Assembly: GCA_964346815.1 (NCBI GenBank)
Contig: CAYFWF010000016.1
Span: forward strand, 1 to 64,000
DNA length: 64,000 nt
Source: CAYFWF01 sp964346815
Lineage (GTDB): Bacteria; Acidobacteriota; Aminicenantia; Aminicenantales; Aminicenantaceae
Direction: 5' to 3'
Shown: one piece after another, positions 17,845-26,364 of the stretch
Layout: each line of letters opens with the position of its first letter
Position numbering within the stretch: the first letter of the stretch is position 1
Program-made: the position numbers and the translations under genes
The notes under the pieces: generated by a model
Databases searched by the model: none
What the model was told of the DNA's origin: nothing
What the model saw: the letters and a program-made list of their open reading frames with translations, nothing else

Positions 17845-17963
17845 AATCCTTCTCTAAAGACGGAAAGGGATGACTTGTGGATTCTCTATCCCTCTCCGTG
17901 GTCAAAGTGGAGAAATACAGCTATTTACTATTTATAGCAATTATCGTGCCAATATTTATTGGC

Positions 17964-17996
17964 CCAAAAGAAAATCGTGCAGGCTTATTCAGCCTG
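17964..17996 (-). terminator. Possible terminator downstream of rnpB
   Basis: CAGGCT-TATTC-AGCCTG (17980-17996) is a perfect 6-bp hairpin. On the minus strand it is followed by GATTTTCTTTT. It lies about 115 bases beyond the 3' end of RNase P RNA, in the otherwise gene-free gap 17845-18111. The same gap also holds a small CTGTC/GACAG hairpin, and I see no coding frame in it. Confidence 0.3.
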
Positions 17997-18111
17997 ATGA
18001 GTTTTACGCCATTTTAATGATTTGATAATAAATTACTCTGCTCCAGGATTATGTCCTGTCAGAATGGACAGTTAGCGATTTTTCCGTATTTGTATCCGAA
18101 AAGCGAAAAAA

Positions 18112-18467
18112 AGCTGGGGCAGGACGTAAGCCGAATTCTGTTCCCGCAAACACGGGAGTGGTTATTTGTCTGAGCAACCTACCCGCCTCTCGAAGCGGGC
18201 CGCTTCAACCGAGGCCAATTTGGTCTTGCTCCGGATGGGGTTTACCGTGCTCCTGATGTCACCACCAGAACGGTGAGCTCTTACCTCACCTTTTCACCCT
18301 TACTCCGCAGGACGGCTCATCGCCAATCCTGCAGGGCGGTCTGTTTTCTGCGGCACTTTCCTCCGATTGCTCGGAGTCGCTGTTAGCGACCATCCTGCCC
18401 TCTGGAGTTCGGACTTTCCTCCCCTTCTTATCTGAAAGAAGGAGCAACCACCTCGCCTACCCCAGCT
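18112..18467 (-). ncRNA. rnpB: RNase P RNA, type A
   Basis: The minus strand contains the universal RNase P elements in order: GGGGAGGAAAGTCCG near the 5' end, AGAGGGCAGG, GGAAAGTGCC, a GTAAGGGTGAAA segment, then CGGTAAACCCCATCCGGAGC and a 3' region ending GCTTACGTCCTG. The ends are set by an 8-bp P1 helix, AGCTGGGG pairing with CCCCAGCT, giving 356 nt. A run of six T follows P1 and may help end transcription. This RNA forms the catalytic core that matures tRNA 5' ends. Its first ~40 nt coincide with the end of an ntrC-like coding remnant. Confidence 0.95.
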
Positions 18468-18517
18468 CTTATCTTTATACCATATTGCTTCAATTTTTTG
18501 TAGAGGCACTTTCGTCT
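18428..18517 (-). pseudogene. Remnant of the 3' end of an NtrC-type regulator gene
   Basis: In one minus-strand frame this stretch reads R-R-K-C-LYKKLKQYGIKIRAGVGE-VVAPSFR-stop. The C-terminus of the NtrC-type gene at 21016-22449 has RSNLYKKLEQY-NIKIKAGVGE-EAAPSSSR. About 18 of 24 aligned residues from LYKK onward agree, and the DNA matches at 59 of 74 positions. No start or upstream part of the gene remains; the neighbouring flavoprotein gene ends 36 bases away. The final ~13 codons overlap the 5' end of rnpB. Confidence 0.75.
18432..18505 (-). repeat. Diverged direct repeat, copy A (ntrC tail / rnpB 5' end)
   Basis: This 74-base stretch is 80% identical, in the same orientation and without gaps, to 21047-21120. 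The two copies bracket a 2.5-kb segment holding the CoADR-like gene and mutM. The final GCTCCTTCTT is identical in both. It is part coding remnant and part RNase P RNA. Confidence 0.8.
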
Positions 18518-18553
18518 CTGTCCTCGAATGGCTCCTGTTTCCCCAGAAAATGG

Positions 18554-19894
18554 TCAGTCTAATGTATGCTTCAATGATGCAGAAACCCAGGCATTCCAAA
18601 CAGGGGCATAGGGAGGCGTATAAGCCGAATCGAACCATCCCAGTTCTTTAACACTCAATCCTGCATATACAGCCACTGCGATCGGGTCTATAAGCTGGGA
18701 AGCATTCCCTTCGCTTACCACTGAAGCTCCCAGTACCTTCCCGGATGATATGTCATAAACGACCTCCGCTTGGGATGATTTTGCACCTGGATAATAGCCC
18801 GCTTTGTCCAATCTTCGAGCAGAGCTCACATCGGCCTCTATGCCTTCCTTCTGGGCATCTTCCAGACTCAGCCCGGTCTTTGCCAGCGATAATTCAAAAA
18901 ACTTGAAGATCTGAGTCCCAACGATGCCGGGAAAGAGAATGTCTTCCCCTGACATGTTCAGACCAGCGATCCGGCCCATTTTGTTCGCAGTCGATCCTGA
19001 AGGATAATAGGTATTTCGGTCGAGTATTCTGTGATACACTGATGCACAATCTCCAGCAGAGTAAATATCCTTTACTGAAGTCTTCCCTTTGCGATCTATG
19101 ATCAACGCCCCGTTTCTCATTTTTTTTATCTTATCCTGACAAAAATCGGTAGCAGGCTTTGTTCCCACCACCGAAAACACCATATCACATTCATAGGGCC
19201 CTTTTTCCGTGTCGACCGTAAAACCTTTTTTTGTCTTATCGACCTCTTGGACAGAAGTCTCTCCGGAAAATTCGATATTCTTTTCAGCGATTTTTTTCTT
19301 AATGGCATTCCGTATGAAAGAAGGCCAGGTCGTCGCTGGTTCAGGAAGAATTTCGAAGACACGGACTTCGATTTTTCTTGCCCTCAGTGCCTCGACCAAC
19401 TCCAATCCTCTGTTTCCGGCACCTATTACAGCAGCACTTTTCGATTCATGATTTTTTATGTATGAAAGGATCTCCCTCAGGTCTTCCAAGTTGTGCAGAT
19501 TGAATATTCCCTCTTTCTGATAATCCATAAAAGGAAGTTTTTGGGGAGTCGAGCCTGTGGCAATGAGCAATTTTTCGTATTTTTCCGTAGAGATCGCTCC
19601 CGTTGAAACATCCTTCACTTTGACATATTTTTCATCCGTGAAAATATCAATCGCCTCTCTTTGGGTTTCCACTGAAATTCCCTTTTTCTCCTTGATCGAC
19701 TCAGGAGTGAAATGCACTAAGTTCTCCACAGATTCGATATCTCCCGATATAACATAAGGAATGCCGCAGGCTGCATAGGATATGATTTTTCCTTTATCGA
19801 TCACCTTGAGAGAAGCATCAGGGATGTTCCTTTTGATCTGGCTTGCAGCCGATAGACCAGCCGCGTCTGCACCTATGATAAGATAACCAGACAT
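18554..19894 (-). CDS. CoA-disulfide reductase / NADH oxidase-like flavoprotein
   Basis: This 446-residue FAD- and NAD(P)H-binding protein of the pyridine nucleotide-disulfide oxidoreductase class has an N-terminal IIGADAAGLSAASQI dinucleotide fold. Next comes the single redox cysteine motif SYAACGIPY (Cys43), then AAVIGAGNRGLELVEAL for NAD(P)H, IYSAGDCASVYH for FAD, and a C-terminal dimerisation domain. Cys43 in this setting is characteristic of CoA-disulfide reductases and related NADH-dependent polysulfide/persulfide reductases. Unlike Nsr it has no fused rhodanese. Which acceptor it uses (CoA disulfide, sulfur or oxygen) cannot be told. Its 3' end abuts the ntrC remnant. Confidence 0.85.
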   Translation of the reverse strand: MSGYLIIGADAAGLSAASQIKRNIPDASLKVIDKGKIISYAACGIPYVISGDIESVENLVHFTPESIKEKKGISVETQREAIDIFTDEKYVKVKDVSTGAISTEKYEKLLIATGSTPQKLPFMDYQKEGIFNLHNLEDLREILSYIKNHESKSAAVIGAGNRGLELVEALRARKIEVRVFEILPEPATTWPSFIRNAIKKKIAEKNIEFSGETSVQEVDKTKKGFTVDTEKGPYECDMVFSVVGTKPATDFCQDKIKKMRNGALIIDRKGKTSVKDIYSAGDCASVYHRILDRNTYYPSGSTANKMGRIAGLNMSGEDILFPGIVGTQIFKFFELSLAKTGLSLEDAQKEGIEADVSSARRLDKAGYYPGAKSSQAEVVYDISSGKVLGASVVSEGNASQLIDPIAVAVYAGLSVKELGWFDSAYTPPYAPVWNAWVSASLKHTLD

Positions 19895-19995
19895 CTTTCC
19901 TCCTTGCTCTTTATATTCACCTTAAAGCAATTCTCTGCATTTTGCAATTGGATGAGGCTCAAAAAACGGCCATATGATCACGCAACCGGATAATT

Positions 19996-20011
19996 TGGCA
20001 CGCATCTAGCA
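19996..20011 (+). promoter_or_regulatory. Candidate sigma-54 promoter upstream of mutM
   Basis: TTGGCACGCATCTAGCA places GG (19997-19998) and GC (20009-20010) at the exact -24/-12 spacing, with one mismatch to TTGC in the -12 part. It lies about 120 bases before mutM. The intervening leader holds only a few very short frames with no recognisable product. Confidence 0.35.
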
Positions 20012-20129
20012 TTATATAGGGAGTGTGTCATAATGGAAACAACAGGGATCGGGGAATACCATGGACGAACAATTTGATATCGAAAGAATACTCATGTAGA
20101 AAAAACAAAAACCTGAGAAGGAGGAAAAG

Positions 20130-20927
20130 ATGCCGGAACTGCCAGATGTAGAAGTTTTTAGAAAATATATGAATGCCACCTCTCTGCATCAAAAAATATC
20201 CGGAATAGAGGTCGAGCATAAAAGAGTCCTTCAGGACATCTCCCCTTCCGGATTGGGAAGAAAACTCAAGGACCGACAGTTCGAGAGAACGAAGCGCCAT
20301 GGAAAACATTTATTTGCCTGTGTGGACGAGGAGTTCTGGTTGATGTTCCATTTCGGCATGACCGGTTTTTTGAAATACTTCAAGAAGGCAGAAGAACGCC
20401 CTTCGCACGCCCGGATTTTATTTCATTTCGGAAATGGATATCATCTCGCTTATGATAATCAGAGGATGCTGGGAAAAGTCCAGGTCGTTGAAAATGCCGC
20501 AGAATTTATAAGAAAAAACGATCTGGGTTCTGACGCATTGGATCTGACTTTACATGCTTTTCAAAATCTGCTGCTGGGACGGCGGGGCAGCATGAAAACT
20601 TTTCTGATGAATCAAAGCCTGATCGCTGGAATCGGGAATATATATTCCGATGAAATTCTGTTTCAAGCCGAAATCCATCCCCGAATCCAAGTCATGGATC
20701 TGGATGAAAACCAGATCAAAAATCTTCATAAGTGCATGTTGGATGTGTTGAAAACAGCTATTGAAAAAAAAGCTGACCCACAGAAATTTCCAGATGATTT
20801 CCTCATTCCCTATCGGGGAAAAAAGAACGCATGTCCCCGGTGCGGAGGAGAATTGAAAAAAATCAAAGTGAACAATCGGGGCACCTATTTCTGCCCGCAG
20901 TGTCAGCCGCCGCCAGAGGCACAATGA
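20130..20927 (+). CDS. mutM: Formamidopyrimidine-DNA glycosylase
   Basis: The 265-residue protein begins MPELPDVEVFRK, where the residue after the initiator Met is the catalytic proline and Glu3 also acts in catalysis. The helix-two-turn-helix region NQSLIAGIGNIYSDEILF and a C-terminal zinc finger CPRC...CPQC complete the Fpg/Nei family layout. It removes oxidised purines such as 8-oxoguanine. AGAAGGAGG precedes the start. The gene is convergent with the NtrC-type gene and lies inside the segment bracketed by the ntrC-tail repeats. Assignment to MutM rather than Nei rests on overall motifs. Confidence 0.9.
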   Translation: MPELPDVEVFRKYMNATSLHQKISGIEVEHKRVLQDISPSGLGRKLKDRQFERTKRHGKHLFACVDEEFWLMFHFGMTGFLKYFKKAEERPSHARILFHFGNGYHLAYDNQRMLGKVQVVENAAEFIRKNDLGSDALDLTLHAFQNLLLGRRGSMKTFLMNQSLIAGIGNIYSDEILFQAEIHPRIQVMDLDENQIKNLHKCMLDVLKTAIEKKADPQKFPDDFLIPYRGKKNACPRCGGELKKIKVNNRGTYFCPQCQPPPEAQ

Positions 20928-20944
20928 CGCAGGTACAATCATTG

Positions 20945-20965
20945 GCGGTTTCCTCAGGAATCCGC
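20945..20965. terminator. Hairpin between convergent mutM and ntrC-type genes
   Basis: GCGGTTTCC-TCA-GGAATCCGC forms a 9-bp stem with one mismatch and a 3-base loop, 18 bases after the mutM stop. No long T-run follows on either strand, so a role in ending both transcripts is plausible but unproven. Confidence 0.3.
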
Positions 20966-21015
20966 TTCGTGTTCCCCGCTGCAGCCCATAGGGCATATTA
21001 ACCGATCTTCAGGCT

Positions 21016-22449
21016 TTAATGTGAGCCTCTGCCTTCCTGCTTTCGACTGGAAGAAGGAGCAGCCTCCTCCCCTACTCCCGCCTTGATCTTTATATTATAC
21101 TGCTCCAATTTTTTATAAAGGTTGCTTCGAGGTGTATCGATCTCTCTGGCTGTTTTGGATATGTTCCAATCATTCTCTTTAAGTTTGGAAAGTATAAATT
21201 CCTTTTCAGCCAGGTCCCTGAAGTCTTTGAGGTTTCGTATATCCTTAGCATCAGGAAGATAGATACGCATCTCCCCTCTGATTTCTTCCGGAAGGTCTTT
21301 ACTTTCAATTGTCTGGCCCTCTGTAGAAATGATCAGCCTTTCGACCAAATTCTTGAGTTCCCTCACGTTTCCCTTCCATGGATATTTCATCAAGGCTTCC
21401 ACGGCCTCATCCGAAAATTTCTTTGGTTTGAAATTATTTTCTTCGGCCATGAGATTGGTAAAATATTCGATCAGAAGAGGGATATCCTCCTTTTTTTCTC
21501 GAAGCGCAGGAGAATAGAGAGGAACAACATTGAGCCGAAAATAGAGATCCTCCCGGAAATTTCCCTCTTTGATTTCTTGGTTCAAGTCTTTATTGGTAGC
21601 CGCGATCACCCGGACATCCACCTTGCTGATCTTGCTCGATCCGACTTTCTGTACCTCTCCTTCCTCGAGCACACGCAGCACCTTTGCTTGCGTCTTCAGG
21701 CTCATATCTCCAACCTCGTCCAGAAAGATCGTCCCTCCGTCAGCGAGTTCGAATTTTCCCAATTTTTTCTCTGTTGCTCCAGTAAAAGCCCCTTTGACAT
21801 GACCGAAAAGTTCACTCTCTATCAACTCCTCCGGAATGGCTGCACAATTCACCTGGATGAAGGGATCTTTCGCGCGCAGACTGTGATTATGGATAGCACG
21901 CGCAATGAGCTCCTTACCTGTTCCACTCTCTCCATAAATAAGGACAGTGGCGTTAGTGGGTGCAATCTTCATCACTTCAGTCCAGAGTTTCCTCATGGAG
22001 GGATGATTCCCTATAAGCTCATATCTTTTTCCGGCTTTTTTGCGTAAATCCTGACATTCGAGAAGCAGTTTAGTCTGGTTGAGGGCGTTTCTGATGCAGA
22101 GCAGCACTCTTTCTCGGTGGAGCGGTTTCTCCAAGAAATCGAATGCTCCGAGTTTGGTTGCCTCCACGGCTGTTTGTACTGTCCCATGCCCAGAAATCAT
22201 GATAACCTCCGGAGAGTACGGCCTTTTCCCCAGCTCTGCTAAAACTTCTAGACCGCTCATCCCCGGGAGTTTGACATCCAGGAGCATCAAATCCAGCCCC
22301 ACGGTTTCCTCGAGTATATCGAGAGCTGTCTCTCCATCCTCTGCGTCTAAAAACTGGTATCCCTCATACTCGAGGATCATCTTCAGAGATTTCCGGATCG
22401 TCTCTTCATCATCGACAACCAGAATCTTTTCCTTCCGATGTTTGCTCAT
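21016..22449 (-). CDS. NtrC-family sigma-54 response regulator
   Basis: This 477-residue three-domain protein has a receiver domain (ILVVDDEE, phospho-acceptor Asp58 in LLDVK, EKPL). A central AAA+ domain follows with Walker A GESGTGKE, the sigma-54 contact loop GAFTGA and Walker B GGTIFLDEVGD, then a C-terminal Fis-type helix-turn-helix. It would activate sigma-54 promoters when phosphorylated. The start at 22449 is chosen for its AGAGGA ribosome site and because the receiver begins there. No histidine kinase gene is adjacent. The last ~20 codons (AGVGEEAAPSSS onward) are the part duplicated over rnpB. Confidence 0.93.
   Translation of the reverse strand: MSKHRKEKILVVDDEETIRKSLKMILEYEGYQFLDAEDGETALDILEETVGLDLMLLDVKLPGMSGLEVLAELGKRPYSPEVIMISGHGTVQTAVEATKLGAFDFLEKPLHRERVLLCIRNALNQTKLLLECQDLRKKAGKRYELIGNHPSMRKLWTEVMKIAPTNATVLIYGESGTGKELIARAIHNHSLRAKDPFIQVNCAAIPEELIESELFGHVKGAFTGATEKKLGKFELADGGTIFLDEVGDMSLKTQAKVLRVLEEGEVQKVGSSKISKVDVRVIAATNKDLNQEIKEGNFREDLYFRLNVVPLYSPALREKKEDIPLLIEYFTNLMAEENNFKPKKFSDEAVEALMKYPWKGNVRELKNLVERLIISTEGQTIESKDLPEEIRGEMRIYLPDAKDIRNLKDFRDLAEKEFILSKLKENDWNISKTAREIDTPRSNLYKKLEQYNIKIKAGVGEEAAPSSSRKQEGRGSH
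21047..21120 (-). repeat. Diverged direct repeat, copy B (ntrC 3' end)
   Basis: This is the partner of 18432-18505, ungapped with 59/74 identities. Here it lies wholly inside the intact regulator gene and encodes LYKKLEQYNIKIKAGVGEEAAPSS. Homology fades just before the stop codon. Confidence 0.8.
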
Positions 22450-22641
22450 CCTTTTTTCCTCTATAGGGGGATAATAATATACCACCCGGCTGAAAAGTTC
22501 AAATTCCCAGCATGAAGCATCTCTATTACTTTTTTGGAATAAAAATTTGGGGCCAAATATCCTTATACTGACAATTTTCCCTTATAAGGAACGGTCCTGC
22601 GGTGATGAACCATCTTGCCTGAGTCTCACCTATATTGTAAG

Positions 22642-23649
22642 ATGGATTCGAGAATGTGGAAACCAGTCATACTCTTTTTGAGCTTGATTCTGATAGGTGT
22701 GGTCGGTTTCCACGCTATAGAAAACCTTTCCTTCCTCGATTCTCTTTATATGACGATCATCACCATTTTCACTGTCGGTTTCAGAGAAATCAAGGAGCCG
22801 ATGAGTCCCATCGGCCAAATATTCACCATGTTTATTATACTGGGCGGAGTGGGATCGGTTATGTACGCCTTCACCAAAATTGCGGAATTCGTGTATGAAG
22901 GAACCATCAATAAAATTTGGCGGAGAAGGAAGATGGAAAAACAGATTCAAAGCCTGAAAGATCACTTTATCATCTGCGGCCATGGACGTATGGGACAGAT
23001 AGTCAGAGACAGGCTTATGGAAGAAAAATTGCCCTTCGTCATCGTCGATAACAGCAAAGAAAGTCTGGCTGACCTGAAAGAAAATCATGCCTGTCTGTTC
23101 ATTGAAGGAGATGCCACTCAAGAAGAGGTATTGATCGAGGCAGGTATAAAAAAGGCCAAAGCACTCGCTGCCCTCCTCCCATCAGATGCTGACAACCTTT
23201 ATTTGGTGATGACCGTCAAGCTGATCAATCCCTCGCTTTTTGTCCTCTCCAAGGTCATGGATGACGAGGCAGAGAGAAAAATCCTCCAGATTGGAGCGAA
23301 CAAAACCGTAAATCCCAACAAAATCAGCGGACACCGAATTGCCCAGGGGTTGATTCGCCCTGCCCTCGTCGAGTTCATGGACTTGATTGTAAGGCGCAGC
23401 GAGCTTTCCCTGTCCATGGAAGAATTCGTAATAAAAAAGGAGTCGAGCATGATCGACAAAAGCATTGCTCAGTGCGAAGTGCGGCAAAGAGCCAATGTCA
23501 TCGTGGTCGCAGTAAAAAAACCCGGTGAGGATATCGTTTTTAATCCTTCGCCTGACATAAAAATTCAGGCAGGAGATACCCTGCTGGTACTGGGGAACCT
23601 AGCTGATATCAATCGGTTTGAAAAAACTTATCTAGGAGAGGCCCGGTGA
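22642..23649 (+). CDS. TrkA-N/potassium-channel family protein
   Basis: This 335-residue protein (from the ATG at 22642; the true start is uncertain because no clear ribosome site is seen) has a two-helix pore unit and then a Rossmann RCK/TrkA-N domain (IICGHGRMGQIVRDRL) and a TrkA-C domain. The filter reads TVGFR (residues 44-48) where classical potassium channels have TVGYG, so selectivity may differ. The RCK domain usually binds nucleotide or ions to gate the pore. The next gene, an M16 peptidase, overlaps its stop (GTGA), so they are co-transcribed. Confidence 0.85.
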   Translation: MDSRMWKPVILFLSLILIGVVGFHAIENLSFLDSLYMTIITIFTVGFREIKEPMSPIGQIFTMFIILGGVGSVMYAFTKIAEFVYEGTINKIWRRRKMEKQIQSLKDHFIICGHGRMGQIVRDRLMEEKLPFVIVDNSKESLADLKENHACLFIEGDATQEEVLIEAGIKKAKALAALLPSDADNLYLVMTVKLINPSLFVLSKVMDDEAERKILQIGANKTVNPNKISGHRIAQGLIRPALVEFMDLIVRRSELSLSMEEFVIKKESSMIDKSIAQCEVRQRANVIVVAVKKPGEDIVFNPSPDIKIQAGDTLLVLGNLADINRFEKTYLGEAR

Positions 23650-25010
23650 AAATTTATTCTAGGAGAATCAGTGTCATCTTGTTGAGTCTCCTTCTCGCAT
23701 CGGCTGTATTAGGCGGTGGAGAAGAAAAAGGGGAGGCCAAGTTTTTCGAACTGGAAAATGGGATGAAAGTTTTTCTCTACCAGAAGCTGGATCTTCCCCT
23801 GCTCAACCTTGTCTTCGCCTTCGACTTAGGAATCAAGAACGAGTCTGACGAGACAAACGGCCTGGTGCATATATTGGAGCATTACATTCTTTTCCGAGGT
23901 TCAGAGCTTCGAAGCGGTGAAGAAATCGGCGATGCCATCCGTTCACATGGTGCCTATTTCAACGGACACACAGGACTCGACCTGGCGACCTTTGAACTGT
24001 CCCTTCCCTGTGAATATGCGGATTTTGCCCTGGAGAACCAAAAAGACATCTTGTTTCGTCTGAAGATCACACAGGAAGAATTGGATAAAGAAAAGCAAAT
24101 CATCTTGGAGGAGCTGAGCCAAATTCAAGATGATCCCATCAAGCGCGCCACCTCTCTCATCCACCAAAATCTTTTCCAGAATCATCCGTACCAGAGACCT
24201 ATACACGGAAAAAGAGAAATCGTCGAAACCGCAACTGTCGATCAGATCCAAGAATTTTATGATAACTACTTTGTACCAGCAAATTGCGCCTTAGCTGTGG
24301 TGGGCGATTTCAAACTTGAGGATATGGAAGAGAAAATCAAAAACAAATTTTCTGATCTTGAGAACAACGGATTCACACCTCAAAAATTCGAGAAAGCCGC
24401 TCCTCTCGAAGATGATATCGAAATCGAGGAGGAGATGGACGTAAACATCGGCTACCTGGTTATAGGACTTCAAGGACCTGATTATAATCATGAGGATCAA
24501 TACGCTATGGATGTTTTGACCGAAGTTGCCGGACGGGGAGTCATTCCCCTGTTGAGTTATGCTCTAAGGGGAAGAAGACGGCTGGTGGAAACGATTTCCA
24601 TGGGATATGGATCCTACAAGTACGGGGGCATGGCGAGTATTTACCTGACCCTGGATCCTAAGTATATGAAGGCAGCCAAGACAGAAACCATAAAATTCCT
24701 GAAAAATGCAAGAAGGCGCAACTATTCTAAAACCGATTACAGCGGGGAGCAGCGATTCTATGCTCTCGATTATCTGGAGAGTGCAAAAAACCAGATAAAG
24801 TTTCGGTATCACCAGTCCCAAGAAAGGGGGCTGAACCTTGCCCTTTCCCTTGCTACGAATATGCTCATGAAGGAGGGCCCGGACCGGGGTAGATATATAG
24901 AAAATATCGATAAAATAAACTCTTCTGATCTGCGAAAGGCTGCAGGGGAATATTTCAGTGGAGGAAAATATGTGGTGGTCTCCATCGTACCCAACAAAAA
25001 CAGAGAATAG
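23646..25010 (+). CDS. M16 family zinc metallopeptidase, catalytic subunit
   Basis: The 454-residue protein has a signal peptide and the inverted zinc motif HILEH (His75, Glu78, His79), with the third ligand in QIILEEL about 76 residues later, as in pitrilysin/insulinase family M16. It starts with GTG overlapping the channel gene's stop. Two M16 domains are visible. Half-length M16B peptidases usually pair with an inactive homologue, and such a gene follows directly. A periplasmic peptide-degrading role is inferred from the signal sequence. Confidence 0.9.
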   Translation: MKIYSRRISVILLSLLLASAVLGGGEEKGEAKFFELENGMKVFLYQKLDLPLLNLVFAFDLGIKNESDETNGLVHILEHYILFRGSELRSGEEIGDAIRSHGAYFNGHTGLDLATFELSLPCEYADFALENQKDILFRLKITQEELDKEKQIILEELSQIQDDPIKRATSLIHQNLFQNHPYQRPIHGKREIVETATVDQIQEFYDNYFVPANCALAVVGDFKLEDMEEKIKNKFSDLENNGFTPQKFEKAAPLEDDIEIEEEMDVNIGYLVIGLQGPDYNHEDQYAMDVLTEVAGRGVIPLLSYALRGRRRLVETISMGYGSYKYGGMASIYLTLDPKYMKAAKTETIKFLKNARRRNYSKTDYSGEQRFYALDYLESAKNQIKFRYHQSQERGLNLALSLATNMLMKEGPDRGRYIENIDKINSSDLRKAAGEYFSGGKYVVVSIVPNKNRE

Positions 25011-25011
25011 G

Positions 25012-26364
25012 ATGAACCGGTTGATCGGGAAAAAGATCCTTCATACTGCCATTTGGCTTACATTTCTGGGCTCTCTTCCTCTCTTGGCTTTTCCTGTATC
25101 CCCAGAAATACTTTTAAAAAATCAGCCGGAAAAGGTGGTCTTCTCCAATGGTCTCCCACTGATATACCACCAAGACGATTCCTCCTCCACTTCGGTCGTT
25201 CAAATCCTCATACAGGGAGGGAGACGAAGAGAACCTGAAGGGAAGCAGGGGCTGGCCTTCCTGACCACGCGCCTCTGTTTGGAATTCCCGAACCAGCGGG
25301 TCCTTGAGCAGATGATGAATCAGGCCACTCGTATCTCCATGTTTTGCAGGCATGATTTTGCATTGGTCAAAATTTCCTGTCTCTCTGAAAATCTCGAAGA
25401 TGCCATCAAGCTCAGCACCCAAATAATTCTAGACCCGCTGTTTTCAGGATTGAGGATAGGAAGAGTCAAGGATTTCATGAATCACCAGAGAAAACAATTG
25501 GACGACGAGCTCATAAATGTCGCGCATACGGCTGCTCTGGATGCACTCTTCGCCGGGACAAGTTATGCAGGCTCTGATTATGGCACCGAGGAATCCCTCA
25601 AGAACATCAAAAAAAAGGACATCGAGGAGTTCTATGAGGCCTGTGTGAAGGCGGAAAATATGGTAGTGTCTATTTCCACAGATATGGAGAAAGACAGCGC
25701 TATCGATATATTGGGCCCCTATTTTGAGGAATATCCTTCAGGCAAGCCGTCAGAACCTGAGAAGACCACTTTTTCTCCAGCCGAAGACAAGAGCCTGGTT
25801 TTGAAAAAAGACACCCAGCAGTCCTTGGCATATCTGGCGTTTCCGCTGCCAAAAATTACCTCCAGAAACTACATTCTGACCAATATGCTGGAAAACCTTT
25901 TGGGAAAAGGCGTCAACTCTAAGCTCTGGCCTCTGAGGACCGAGGAGAGGCTTGCTTACGTGGTGAATGCCCGGTCATTTATGATGAAGGAAGGGGGAAT
26001 GTTAGAGATCTATCTAGAGACAGACCGAACGAAAATCGAAACAGCCATGGAAGCGGTGGAAAAGATCATCCGAAGCCTGTATGAGGAAGGGATATCTGCC
26101 GAGGAACTGGAGGTCACAAAAATCCATTCCCAGGGTTGGTTCATGAGAGATTCAGAAACAAAAGATGACAAGACCTATAATCTTGTCACATTCGAGGCTC
26201 TCGGCCTTGGGTACGATTTCCTGAATAAGGTTCTTTCCGAGATAGAGGCGACTTCTCTCGAAGAATTCAACGGCTTTGTGAAAGATGTGTTAAGCCTGGA
26301 TAAGGCGGTGAAAATTATCGTCGGTCCCGAGACAATGAGAAATCAGATCAACCAGATGCCGTGA
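25012..26364 (+). CDS. M16 family inactive partner subunit
   Basis: This 450-residue M16-fold protein starts at 25012, one base after the upstream stop. At the position of the zinc motif it reads LAFLTTRL, so the HxxEH ligands are missing and it cannot be catalytic. The C-terminal domain keeps the RTEERLAYVVNARS segment (the substrate-binding arginine/tyrosine region of M16). A signal peptide is present. Together with the preceding gene it should form the active/inactive heterodimer known for M16B enzymes. Its last 17 bases overlap the 3' end of the convergent Xaa-Pro peptidase gene. Confidence 0.87.
   Translation: MNRLIGKKILHTAIWLTFLGSLPLLAFPVSPEILLKNQPEKVVFSNGLPLIYHQDDSSSTSVVQILIQGGRRREPEGKQGLAFLTTRLCLEFPNQRVLEQMMNQATRISMFCRHDFALVKISCLSENLEDAIKLSTQIILDPLFSGLRIGRVKDFMNHQRKQLDDELINVAHTAALDALFAGTSYAGSDYGTEESLKNIKKKDIEEFYEACVKAENMVVSISTDMEKDSAIDILGPYFEEYPSGKPSEPEKTTFSPAEDKSLVLKKDTQQSLAYLAFPLPKITSRNYILTNMLENLLGKGVNSKLWPLRTEERLAYVVNARSFMMKEGGMLEIYLETDRTKIETAMEAVEKIIRSLYEEGISAEELEVTKIHSQGWFMRDSETKDDKTYNLVTFEALGLGYDFLNKVLSEIEATSLEEFNGFVKDVLSLDKAVKIIVGPETMRNQINQMP

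Noticed and set aside
18300..18638. 112-codon frame across rnpB on the minus strand
   Set aside because: It crosses the conserved RNase P RNA and the flavoprotein 3' end in a different frame from the ntrC remnant; no homology or start signal.
18432..21120. Recent composite transposon bounded by the ntrC-tail repeats
   Set aside because: The repeats are only 80% identical, in direct orientation and partly coding, and no transposase lies between them; an old rearrangement or paralogue remnant fits better.
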